Source of the DNA: Plasmodium malariae
Taxonomy: Eukaryota > Apicomplexa > Aconoidasida > Haemosporida > Plasmodiidae
Assembly (NCBI RefSeq): GCF_900090045.1
Contig: NC_041777.1
Location: 1,046,001-1,110,000 of the forward strand
DNA: 64,000 bases
Direction: 5' to 3'
The notes beneath the pieces are model-generated. The model was not told the origin of the DNA, did no database searches, and saw nothing but the letters and a program-made list of their open reading frames with translations. Shown here piece by piece: positions 1 through 12,700 of the stretch (position 1 is the stretch's first letter; each line of letters opens with the position of its first letter). Both the position numbers and the translations under genes were made by a program.

Positions 1-842
1 TTGTTATTACTATTACTGTTATCCTTGTTATTACTATTACTGTTATCCTTATTGTAATTGTTACTATTATCCTTATTGTAATTGTTACTGTTAATGCTAT
101 TTTTATTGTTAATGATGTAGTTTTCTGCACCAACTCCTGCACCGACGGCGTTTTCCCTGTTGAACCCCGCATAGTCGTAATTTACGTTGTCATATTTGGA
201 ACTTTGGTAATTTCGAAAGTCGAGCATGTGATTGCGCTGGTGGCTGATAAGCCGCGCATTGTTGTAGTTACTGTTATGGTTACTGTTGTGGTTATCATTG
301 TTGTAGTTAATATTATAGTTATTATTGTAGTTATTATTGTAGTTATTGTTGTAGTGTCCATTGTAGTTCTCATTGTTGCTGTTTAAGCCATTTGCGTAGT
401 TAAGATTACTCATTGTGGGTTTCCCATGGCTGGTGGTACTGTTATAATTCTCTTCCTCATCCAAAATTTTTATATTGTTTAAATTGTAGTTTGTCTCTTT
501 CATATCATTTGCATTATTATAGCTTATATTTTTATATCTGTTGTCATATAGCTCATTATTTAAGTCATACATACTGTTTTTCTGTATTTTTGCATTTTTT
601 TGACCCATCTTTGATAAAATACTTGCTTTGCTATTTATATCCACATATGATTTATGATCATACAAAATTTTCCTTTTATTATTATACCTATATAGACTCT
701 CAATTTCGCTATTGTCAAATATGCTGTTGTTGCTGTTACTGCGGTTACTATTGATGTTGAAATATTTGTTATATGTATTATCTAATATATTCATATAGTT
801 GTTCAAATGTAGATTCATATTTTCTTTCTTATGAAAATACAT
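1..842 (-). CDS. Asn-rich hypothetical protein, 5' part only
   Basis: An open frame on the minus strand starts at the ATG at 842-840 (MYFHKKENMNLHLNN) and stays open to the left edge, about 280 codons, so the gene continues outside the window. The protein is hydrophilic and dominated by Asn with Ser, Tyr and Lys. It has NYNN-type repeats (about 245-375) and NSNNYNKD-type repeats near the edge, which is typical of disordered Plasmodium sequence. I recognise no domain. A stop codon (TAA, about 849) lies just upstream of the chosen ATG. However, an Asn/Gln repeat frame starting at the ATG at 1002-1000 ends only a few codons inside this one in a neighbouring frame, so the true start may be further upstream. 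Function unknown; that it is a real gene is moderately likely from codon-like composition and length. Confidence 0.5.
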   Translation of the reverse strand, partial: MYFHKKENMNLHLNNYMNILDNTYNKYFNINSNRSNSNNSIFDNSEIESLYRYNNKRKILYDHKSYVDINSKASILSKMGQKNAKIQKNSMYDLNNELYDNRYKNISYNNANDMKETNYNLNNIKILDEEENYNSTTSHGKPTMSNLNYANGLNSNNENYNGHYNNNYNNNYNNNYNINYNNDNHNSNHNSNYNNARLISHQRNHMLDFRNYQSSKYDNVNYDYAGFNRENAVGAGVGAENYIINNKNSINSNNYNKDNSNNYNKDNSNSNNKDNSNSNN

Positions 843-890
843 CTTTGTTTAGCGTTATTTTGCTATACTCTGCCTTATTTGCATTATTTT

Positions 891-1007
891 GCATATTTTG
901 TGTATTTTGCATATTTTGTGTATTTTGCATATTTTGTGTATTTTGCATATTTTGGGTATTTTGCATATTTTGGGTATTTTGCATATTTTGGGTATTTTGC
1001 ATATTTT
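891..1007. repeat. 18-bp tandem repeat upstream of the Asn-rich gene
   Basis: About six to seven copies of an 18-base unit (gcatattttgtgtatttt on the plus strand). Variants differ mainly at one position (TGTATT or GGTATT). Read on the minus strand in one frame, the unit encodes Gln-Asn-Met-Gln-Asn-Thr and the variable base is a synonymous third position of Thr, which suggests the repeat is, or was, coding. Confidence 0.75.
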
Positions 1008-3216
1008 TGAGTTATTTTTTCCACACTACCTCATTATTTTAAAAAAAAACTAATACAAATGAGCTTGTGATGTCAAATGTATGAACATGTACATATATAT
1101 ATGTATATATATCTATTGCTAATAGATGGGAGAACATAAAAATATTTAATTAAATTTAAAAGAAAACGTTGAAAAGGGGTATAAAAAGGGGCAAAAATGG
1201 GAAAGAAAAGAAGAGTAAAAGAGAAAAGGACACAAAGGAGATATGGAAGCAAGAGATAAGGAAGCAAAAGAGATAAGGAAGCAAAAGACAAATTTACATT
1301 CAACATTTTATTTTAATCGTCATATGCATATGAATATTTTTGTATGCATTACGTCTAAGCATATTTCTATGCACATATTTGTATGTGCATATTTACATAC
1401 GGACATCTGCATATGAATATCTACGTACACATATTCGTATGAGTGTGAGTGTAAATATATATGTGTATGCGTATTTGTAGGTGCATGTACACGTACATGT
1501 GTTGCGTGAAGCCAAATTCTTACTCATTTTAATAATAAATTAAAAAAACATTAAAAATATAATAATTAATGAGGTGATATAAAATGCGCCTTGCGTCCTT
1601 CTGTTCTGTATCTCTCATGTTTGTTTGTTATTCTTTGTTTAATAACACATGATGATACATATATGAAAGCGTTTGTATATACTTATATAAACATGTACAC
1701 GTACATAATTTTATGCATACGTGTAAACGCTGAAAAAAAATTTAGGACAAACTCAAACAGTATCATAAAACAATGCATCAAAAGCAAGTTCGCGCATGTG
1801 TAGAAACCTGTATATATAAGAATACGTTTGTGTATGCATGTGTGTACATGTATACGCATATTTTCATGTATGTAAGTTGTATATATATATGTATGTAATA
1901 TGTATGTATGTTTATATATATGCTTATACACGTGCATATGCGAATTTATGATAAAAAAAAAAAAAAAAAAAATACAAATTAATTACGAATTACTGCAAAT
2001 TACGAATATAAAAACATTTCAAACGAAACAGCGAACGGGAATAATTTTTAGCACAATATAAATAACATTAAAAGGGAATACATATAGATAAGAATTTTGT
2101 GAATGTACATTATTACAGTGCGCGTGAAAAGGGTACTATATGTACATATTTATGTACACATATATGTACATATATATATATATATATATGTACATGTATA
2201 TGCATATGTGAATGTGAATGTGCATGTATACATATTAAATACATGCGTACGTGTACTTTTGTATGCGTAGGTAGATGAAAAATATTATACTTTTTAAAAA
2301 TCTCCAAAAAAAATAGGAAATGTTAAACAAATACTGACTTTTAATTTTATATATGCGAAGTGGGCATAACGAAAGACTGATTCATTAATATAAAACACCT
2401 CGTCTTCAAATAAAAACAAATAATAAATAAAAATTTCAATGTATTATTTCTCCATATATATTAAAAAAAAATAATAATTCAGTTCAAATATACCTCAACC
2501 TATTTTCCGCTACCATAAAACGTGCACTTTTAAGGAGACCTTTTTGTGTGCAATTTGCAAATATTTACAGAAGAAAAAAAAAAAAAAAAAAAAGAAGAAA
2601 AAAAAAACGAAACATAAAAAATGCAAAAAATGAAAAATAGAGTAAATAAAAATTAAAATTTAAATTACTTTTTAAGTTAACATTAAGTTAAAGTCAAAAA
2701 AAATAAATAACAGGATGAACAAAAAATGTATAGTAGGCTGAGTAAATGAGTGGGAATATTAAGGGCATGGGCTTGGCTACAATTATAAGAATATAAACTT
2801 AGCCCTATAGAGAATAATGGTGTGTAAAAGAAAAAAAAGTTAAGGGGAAAAATAACATCTTGTAATAATTAACATCCTGATTATTAGTGATAATGATACG
2901 CACAAGGAATTAATAAATGAAATGATATAATGTTCATACTGGTGAGATATACATACAAATACATATATATATATATATATATGTAAATAACAATAACGTT
3001 ATAAATGGGATCATATTCCATGGTTCAAAGATAGTGAATTCGGTTGTTTCTTTATTTCAGCTCTTTATTTTAAAATATTTTTAAGCCATATTTTCTTTTT
3101 TTTTTTTTTTTTTGTATCATCTTATACGTAAGTAGTAGCTGCTAATGTGTTATTTATCTTTACCAGGCACTATATTTGTTTTATTCGTAGGTTATCGAAA
3201 ATTTTACCCTAATGCT

Positions 3217-3259
<43 letters not shown>

Positions 3260-3771
3260 CGTAAGTACGTACGTATATATACGTACGCACAATCCTCCTG
3301 CTTAATCTGTTTGCAATACAGTATATTCACCAGTCAGGAAAAAATATATATACTTCCTCGTTACCAGAAGCATGGGCACCCTCTAACAGCATGTTCATTA
3401 TTTGTATTTCTAAGCTCTTAATGGAAAGATAAAATAAATTAATTTAACTCTTTAAAATTTAGTATAACTTATCTGAGTTTTAAAATGTTAATTTTCCTTT
3501 ATAAAATATAAAAGACATACCACATGAAAAATGTGAAATGTGAAAATGCATTTCGTTCTTCATTTAAAAAATGAGTTATCATAAGCATACACATAAAAAA
3601 AAAAAAAAAAAAACAGACATACAACGTAATAAAAAAACAAAAAACAAAAAAAAAAAAGAAATATACATATATGTATATATAAACATGTACCAAAATATGA
3701 TTATATGTATGTATATTTACACGTGTAAGACATTGTGACAAAATAGGGGGAAATGGAAAAGGGAAAATAAA
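1008..3771. other. Intergenic region, A+T-rich
   Basis: About 2.8 kb between the Asn-rich gene and the 3' end of TAF2, both on the minus strand. It holds alternating purine/pyrimidine ACATAT-type stretches (about 1310-1510 and 1800-1940), (TA)n tracts (about 2168-2187 and 3219-3256) and poly(A)/poly(T) runs (about 1950-1970, 2575-2595, 3093-3112, 3597-3613). Only short open frames of repeat composition are present. A slightly less A+T-rich stretch at about 2720-2830 has no recognisable feature. I see no gene here. Confidence 0.6.
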
Positions 3772-6700
3772 TCAAGTATTTCTCTTGCTTTTTTCATAAT
3801 TTTGAAATATTTTTACAATTATAAACCAACAAACCGTAAAAATATTATTAATATATTCATAATGATTAGTACCTAGGTACATATCCACTAAGCGAATATT
3901 TTTTAATAAAAGGATTATATCTCTTTTCAAGTCCATTGGTAATTTATAAATGTTGTTTCTTAACTTGGCGCTGATCAACGCTAACCATGTGTTTTCTTTG
4001 GCGCAGCTATTGAGGAGAAATGAAGGGAGGAACGGGGATAATGCATTATAGCGTATACAAAGAAGCGTACGTATGTATGTGTGTAAGTATACATATCCAT
4101 ATATATTATATAAAAGTACGCATGCATACATCATCACAATTCATATATATTAAAACAGCGCAATTAACACATCTCAGGAGGGTGCAGAACTTTTCCCATT
4201 ATATGATAAGCATATTTCAAATGTCTTACTTGAAATTACGTAGTGATGTGTTTGGGTTGTCTACAAACAGTTCAAGCTCCTTCATATTTTTCAAAATATT
4301 AACGAATTCCGAGGCAACTATTTTCCACTCCAGTAATTTACTAAAAAGGGGAAAAAAAAGTGAGAAGAAGAAATATAACGTGAGAGGAAAAAAAAAAAAA
4401 AAAAAAAAGAAGACAATTCAGGATATAAGCATAAAGGGGGGGAAATGCCATACATGGTTGACAAAAAAGTAACGAATGGAAGTAACATCTGTACAATTTG
4501 GATGAATCTTCTTTATAAATAATTATTCAATACGATATGGAACTTGTTAAACTTACTCGTTGTCGTAATATGTTCGCAAGAATTTTATTAGGTCGTTTAT
4601 TTGGACGCCTTTGCTTGAGATACTGCTCAGCCTAAAAAAAAGGGTGGGTACCAGTAAATGTGAGTAATTATATGTCTAAGCAGGTAGGCAAGGAGTTACG
4701 TAAGCAGATAAACAAAGTGCTACAAACGCTGTAGCATAAACTCTTTTAACGCTGGAAAATGAGAGAAAAAATTACTGCGAGTAGTGCGGCTTGTAGATCC
4801 GGGGCCACTCCTTGGAATAACAGGGAGGGATACCGTACCCATATAAAAATATGAGTATATTTTTCAAGTCATATATAATAGAATTTTTAAAATAGTTTAC
4901 ATTTACATTTGATGCATTAACAATTAGTGTTCTCAAAAAATGATTGATATATTTAACCATACGTTTTATATAAGTTATTTGAATAAAATGTTTTCTTAAT
5001 TTATTTGCATTTTTTACTATCTTCAGAATATGTAATAATTTTATGTAACCAACAATAGTATATTTATAAATTACTATAGATCTGTTTTTTAAAGAAGAAA
5101 GTAAGTGAGTATAACTTTTTCTATTAAAAATATTCTGTAAATTGTAATTATGCACATATTCATTAGTGTCTATTTTGTTATATCTGTTATTCTCTTGTGT
5201 TATGTTTATTTTGTCTTGACTTAAATTTTGTTTTTCAAATTCGTTTACTTCACTTAAACCATATAGAAAATAATAAAATTCAAAAACAGTATAATTTCTT
5301 TTCTGATATATTTTAAAATATTTATCAAAATTTCTTGAAAAGGGTAAAAATAAAAAAGGGTATTTCTGTTGAAATATTAGAAGGATTTGATAAAAATTAT
5401 TCCATATTAACATTTCTAATTCACAGTCACTATATTTTTGTATAATTATATAACAAAATTGAAGAGCGGTATGTATGTTTAACAGATGGCTACATATAAC
5501 CTTCCTCTCTATATAATTTGTATATGTAGAGGCAAAAAAGAAATTTTCCTCATGTTGACAGTCTCTTGAAAATGTTCTCTTTGTTCCGTTATTTGAAAAC
5601 TGAAAAATATTCCCCTTCTTGATACCATTATTTTCGCTTTTCTTGTCAGTAGGATTGTTACTACTTGGGAAGTTATCGAATAGTCTCTTCTGAGAAATTT
5701 TTTTCTGGTCCTGCTCAAGATATGTTTTTAGACCTCCATGCATTATGGAGAAGCTATCATTTTGCTCATATGCCTCTTCTGTGGATTTGTAAAAAATTTG
5801 AAATATACGAATATTCCCCTCTAGTATCAAATGTACAAGTGCTCGCAAAATTTCCATCAAAAAAAATGATGCATTTTTTGGATATATATAACTACTTATT
5901 TTTGAGTGAATGATACTATTCGGTAGGTACTCACAAAAATCAAAATGTTCTTTATTTTCTAAATACATTTTTTCCTTAAATCTGTCGAGTAAATTCTTGT
6001 TTCGACTAATTGATCTAAATAGGAGCATGACAATATAATCAGATATGGGCAAATATGGGGATAACTTTTTTAACTGATAAATTAGATATATCAAATTTAT
6101 CAACTCTTCCACATATTCTTTCTTCGTTTTTCTTAATTTTAAAAAATGATTTTGTAATTTTTTATCATCATATATGTTAATATCGAAGAAGTCATACGCA
6201 TGATAATTTTTTTTTTTTTTTTTCCTCTTTTTTTTAACGCACTGGTACGGATGATTCCACACGTTATTAGAAGTGTTAGCAGAAGCACTATTGGTAGCAT
6301 CAATTCCAGTGTTATTATTACCAGCGATGTTACCTCTTCTACTTCTTGTTACGCTTGAAAGATATTCACAAAACAAATGCTCCTTGCTGCACCATTTATG
6401 ATCTTTTGCTGATGAAAACATACTGTTCACCCTGCACGAGGTGTATTCCTTCTTAAACTTAATGTTACCTAGGCATTCCAACACCATCTTTATATCCTCC
6501 TCTTCCTCTTTTTGAATAATTAAGTCTTTGTCGTAAATAATTTTTCTCTGCTTGAAGGCTACTTTTTTTGGTGTCATATTTTCTGAACAGTTCAGACACT
6601 TTTTGTTATAAGTAATGCATGTACAATGGTTGTACTTATCGCTTGTGTAACAGTTCGTTAGCTTTGCAATTTTATCTATCAAGTTGTTACTATGGATGGG

Positions 6701-9700
6701 GTTGCCACAGCCGTTTCCACTGCCTGATTTCTTGTTTTGTTCGGTAGTTTTCCTGTTGGGTAATTCGTTCGCATGCTCGTGAGGAGGGGTATATACATGC
6801 CCACTTGTTTTCCCCTTCTCATTATTCTCTGTGTGGGTATCTTCACATATATCTACATGTGCATCTACACGGACATTTGCACTCCCGTCCGTATGTTTAT
6901 ATTCTGTTTTACCTAATATGCTATCATAACTTTTGCCAATATTGTTTAGGGAAAGCAAAGGCCTAAGGGGTAACAAAGTTTCGTAGGGCTGTCCTGATAA
7001 CTGCACTGCGTCTGAATGGACAACCGTTTGTTTAACCGACTGTCCGTCCGAATAGTTATCCTCTTGCTTAACCATCCGTTTAACCGAGTGGTCGTCTGAA
7101 CTACCTACATTTTTGTAAGAGCAAAGGTGGATGCATTTCATTCTTGTGTCTTGCTCTGTTTTTTGTAAATCCCTTTTTATATTATACTTATCATTCAGAT
7201 TTAGAGAATACACAAAGTTTGCACATCTTTGAATAAGTAAGAAAAGAATAATTTTTGGCGTCCTATTATTTTTATTTCTTAAAAGTGATAAAGTGATATA
7301 AAATGCATGCATAAATTTTTTCTGATTTAAATTATTTTCATGAAAATAACTTAAATACTCACAAAATAAATTCTGTACAATTTTCTGTGTACAAATATAT
7401 TTATTATGAATAAAACATAGAGAATATATACATCTAATTTTTACTAAATAATGTAGGTAATCTGAAATGATAGATTTATATAAACATTTAATGACTTCTA
7501 CATTTATTGGTATATTAGAAACTGATATATTACTTGTCCATCTCTTTTTATAAACTTTTTTTTTTTTGTAGCTAGTAGAGGAGTAATTCTTATCGGAATT
7601 GTTTCCTTGTTCATTGAAATCATCGATGGTAGAAGTAGTGAAATTACAATCTAAGTAATCGGAACCACTTCCTGAACTGCTACTCTGAGTAGTATAATTA
7701 TATATCTTAAGTAAGTCACTCTGTGCATCATTTTGAAACTGGTTAGCTAGTTTTCCTTTATTATTGTTTACACCATCGTTCATGTTATTATTTCTAATTT
7801 GGTTATACGTAGTATTTTCATTTTCATTATTATCTATTTCATTATTATTTTCTATATCAAAGTTTGTCACTTGGTTATAATTAACATGGAGAATGTTATT
7901 TAATGCATTCTTCTTTTTTCTGTGTACACTTACAATTTTGTCGTTAATTAAAGTAGTTGATACAACACCATTATTTAGCAGATTCCTTTTGTTTTCGTTG
8001 TTTTCCTTTTCTAAGTTAAATGGAGCATTATTCATAATATCGTTATTCATCCCACTATTTAAAGATACATCGGTAACAATATTGCCAAAATGAAAGCTAC
8101 TCTTTTTATGTTTATTTTGTGTATTATATAAGACAGAATTTATAAATTGCATAGACGCTGCTCCTGCATCCTCCTCGTTGTTATCAATACCCTGGTTCAT
8201 ACTTCTATGATTGTTATTCCCTTCTTCGTTGTAGTTGGCACCACTGTGGTTATTCATATTGCTATTTGAGTTAATAGTATTGTTATTAATAATACTGTTG
8301 ATATTATCATGATGCAAAGAATAATTATTTTTGTACTCACCAAAATGGGTAGTTACATTTTTGTTCAGGTAAAAAAAGGGAATAAAGGCTAAGGCAAAAG
8401 AAGATTCTAATTGTGAAAAAATATTATTGTCATTAAATAGTTGCTGTACCCACATACTAACACTCTGAGTTCTTCTAATTCTTCCTAAAATAAAAAAATC
8501 ATTATCTACCCTAATCCATAAGAGAGGAATTTTATTTTTACTACAAATTCGAGCAACTAGTTTTCTGTTATCTAAACATAACAAGGATTTATCTTTTTTT
8601 AAAATTTTCTGTTTACAATATTCAATCATGTATTTGTCACTATCATTAGTAACTCCTATAAATTTTACAGTTCTGTTCACATAATTTTCTATTCCTTTAT
8701 CAACAGAATTTATAATAGATGTGTATTCTTCATTTTTGTTTGCAAATAATGATTCATGTTTAAAAGCTACCTTTTTCCTTCCCTTTTCTGGTCTAGCATT
8801 AACACTAAACCTAGTTGGTGTTATATTATTAACTAAATTTTTTTTAACTACTCTTATTCCATCATCTTCTATTATTTCTATCTTTAAATAACAAAAGAAA
8901 AACTTATTCTCATCAACAGATAATGGTATATTATTGGACACGTACGTGTTGAGGTAATTACCAACGTATTTTTTATTATTCATCAACATGTCTTTTATCC
9001 TTTCTTTCATCCGTTCCTTCAACTTTTCTTTTTTCCTTTTTTTATCCTTCTTTTTATCCTTCTTTTTTTCCATCTTTTTTTCCATCCTTTTTTCCATCCT
9101 TTTTTCCATCCTTTTTTCCATCCTTTTTTCCATCTTTTTTTCCATCTTTTTTTCCATCTTTTTTTCCATCTTGTGTTTTATGTATTCTTTGTCCAGTCTG
9201 TGTTGTTTGTCCTTTTCGTACCTCTTGTCCCTTTTGTGTTTCTTGTCCTTTTTTCTTTTCTTCTGTATTTTTTCCCCCCTTTTCAATCTTTTCTTCGTTT
9301 CATTCTTCTCTGATTCGTCCTGTTCATTCCTTTCGTACTCCTCTTCTTTCTTCACTTTCAACCGAAGAGTGTTATTCTTTTCCTCATCCTTTTCATTCTC
9401 CCTGATAACGATGCTAAAATTGTTTCGTTGTTCCTTCTTTAACTTGTTCTCAACAATGTTTGAATTTTCACAAGTACGTGAATTATACGTATCATCATAA
9501 TCATACATGCAGCTTGTATTGTCGCGCTCACAGGAAGAAACAGGCTGTTCGTTAGTTTCCCCTATTATATCAACTTTATCCACTTCATCCTTTATTCTCA
9601 TTTGTTCCCCTCTTTTTTTATCTTCTTCATTTTGCTCCTCACTTTGATGCTCATTTTGTCGCTCTCTTTTCCTCTTCTTTTTCTTTTGCTTTTTTTTCTT

Positions 9701-12700
9701 TTTTTTTTTTTTTTTCAAATCACACACTCGTTCCTCGTCCTTGGTATGGTCATAGTCAAAAATATTTATCTCTTTATCTTTCATTGTGGATAAGTTGGAA
9801 TCGCTCAATAATTTCTTCTTTTTATGAATTTTGTTCAGCAGCAATAAGTAATAGTACAGACGAAACACCGTTTTCCACTGAGGGTATATACAGTTTGTGT
9901 AAAATGGAGAAGTGTTGTATTCATATATATTAGGTTTGTCTATACAAATTTCACTCAATTTCTGTAAATTACAATTTTTAAATTTTTGAAAAGCAATTAT
10001 ATTATTGTACAGATTACCTTTTCCAGTGCTTAGTATTAGATCTTCTGAACCGGCATATCCAAAACCAAGATAAAAATTTCCATCTCTTCCTATAAGATCT
10101 AAGCTGTCAAAATTTGCATACGGTAAATTAATTAATTCTTTTTTTTTCCTCAGAACATAATTTCTATTTATTTTCATGTACTTAGTTAATCTTTCTGTCC
10201 TTGACTCCTTTCTGCATGTTATACGTTTAATTTTTTTTATTCTTTTTTTGAGTATCTTTTTGAGTATTTTTTTTTTTTGTTTTTTCCGCTCTCTTTTTTT
10301 TACTGTTGATATGTACTGCTCCGCCTTGTATACATCCAATTTTGCTGTTTTTCCTTTTTGCTTTCTTTTCCTTTTTTCTCTTTTCATTTTTCTCTTTTCT
10401 TTCTTTGTCTTTTTTTCATTTTTATAAATTAATTTCCTTTTAATTTTGTTGTCTTCCTTATCTTCGTTGTTATTGATATCCACTTCGATTAAGAAATTCC
10501 TTTCGAAGGGGTTCTTAATGTCTTTTTTATCGTTTTTTTCGTCTTTATCAGTTTTTTCATTATTTTCACTTTTTTCAATTTTTATCCTATTCAAAATATC
10601 GGGCTCTACTCCCTTCGCAGGGGCTACTATCAAATTGGAATTCTTTACGGAGTATGCCTTAACACGTAACGTCCCTATCTCTTTAGAAACGTCTTCTTCC
10701 CCTGTGTAACAACTGATCTTTTCTTTTTTTTTGAAAAGAGCACCTTTGTTAACATTTGTTTTATGCATGAGTTGGTTGAGATCATTGAGAGTCTTGACTA
10801 GGTTACTACCTAGCTGAAAAAAATTTTTGCTTTTTTTTTTTATGATATATTTCTTTAGAAGTTTTTGACTTTTTTTACTAAATTCTTCTTCTGGATATTC
10901 ATAAAAATGATCTATTTGATGATTTTTTTTTTTTAAAAATGTTAAAAATTTTCTTTCTATGTTATTATAAAATTCGTTTAAGCATGCCTTTTCAACAAAT
11001 TTTTCAAAATATATTTTGTCAAGATACGTTTGCATTACCATTTTTTTATTCTTATTGGTATAATATGTAGAAAACTCATTTATATTATTTTTTAAGTCTA
11101 CATATTTATTTAATTCTAGTAAATTATAAATAATCATAGCTGATATATCTGCAAGAAAATAGCTAGATTGATATTTTTCATCAACAAAACTAAATGGATT
11201 AATTGAATTTTGACTTACCAAAAAATTAAAATTATCCATTGATGTTCCTTTTCTTTGTAAGTGTACATTGAATGCTAGTATATACTGACCTACCCCATAC
11301 CCTTTAATGTATGTTTTAAAAAAATAGGAAAAGTATTTTTCAAATAGTTGGAACTGTTCATGTTCGTCACTTTTTAATTCGTTTGGACTTATAATCAGGT
11401 CTACTTTCTTCATTTTAAATTTATTCTTTGGCAATTGCTTGTAGCTTTCAATGTATCGTCTCGTGCACTCGTTGAAGACCTAACAAGGGTAAGTCCAGCA
11501 GAGCGGGAAAAAAGAAGTATATGAAGCGGGGATAAGATTACCACAAAAAAAAGCGGTGTAACACAACACGGCACAGTATATAATGGCGGAAGATCTAGTA
11601 ACATAACACTTAGGAGCACAACAATAAGCAGCGAAACACATAAAAGCGAAACACATAAAAGCGAAACACATAAAAGCAAAACACATAACACTGTACAACA
11701 CGATGAAATAGCATAGACGGGCTGAGGAAACCGCCCAGCTGCCGAGCCAAGCCCGTACGCTTGGCCCGCTCTCATTATTACCTTTTTCCAAAACTTGGAT
11801 GCATTGATAACTTTCTTCTTACTCTTAAAGTACGAAAAAAAGAGCGAAAAACAGTACTGATATATGGAGCTACAAAAGGGGAAGCTTTTCAGAATGTTAA
11901 AGAATATCCTGACACATAAGAAGCATTTGAGAAAATATAGGTTATTAAACATATAATGCATAATAAATTTATGAGCATCGGCTACTTCATCTGTTAATAC
12001 AGTTTCTAATGGAAATGAGGAACCACTTTTTGCCATATCATAATAGTGAAATAAATTTACATCACCAAAAAGTTCAACCATGGAACAGTACCTCTCGCGT
12101 AATTCATAAAAAATGACATTCATTTCTACTGTACCAAGAATATTTTCAATAAACTTTTGCAAAATAAAGCATTTGAGCATGTATATAAAATAAATGTTTT
12201 CTTTTTTTACTAAATATACATAATAATCAAAACATAGGGATAATATACCTTCTGCTAGTATAATTTTATAGCTATATATATTTATGTTATATAAAATATC
12301 ATATATATTATGTAAAATGTATGTAGAAAATACAATTACATTGCCAAATATAAAATATTTATTATTCTTTAGGTAAATATATGGCTCAGCGATTTTACTA
12401 TTTAATATATTACTGTTAGCAAATATACTATACCCATTTTTCATATCATCATATGTATGTGAATTAATAGAACATTCAATATTTTCTGAATTATAGCAAT
12501 TTTCAAAATTCGCAAAATTTAAAGGAATAAATAATATTATTAAATTATCATATGGAAAACATTCTTTGCTTATATCTATGAAGCATTTTAGGATATACCC
12601 TATGTGAATATTAGAATATACCAACTCGTTTTCATAATCCTTTGTTGAAAAGGCATAAATATTTGGAACAATTTGATTGTTTACTTTTTCATAATAACAA

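Noticed and set aside
8988..10709. Plus-strand Ser/Phe-rich open frames opposite TAF2
   Set aside because: They are the antisense of Lys-rich TAF2 codons (TTT/CTT runs) and have no independent features.
11480..11791. Separate small Cys-rich protein
   Set aside because: Lies in the TAF2 intron and consists largely of the 15-bp repeat; conserved TAF2 blocks join across it.
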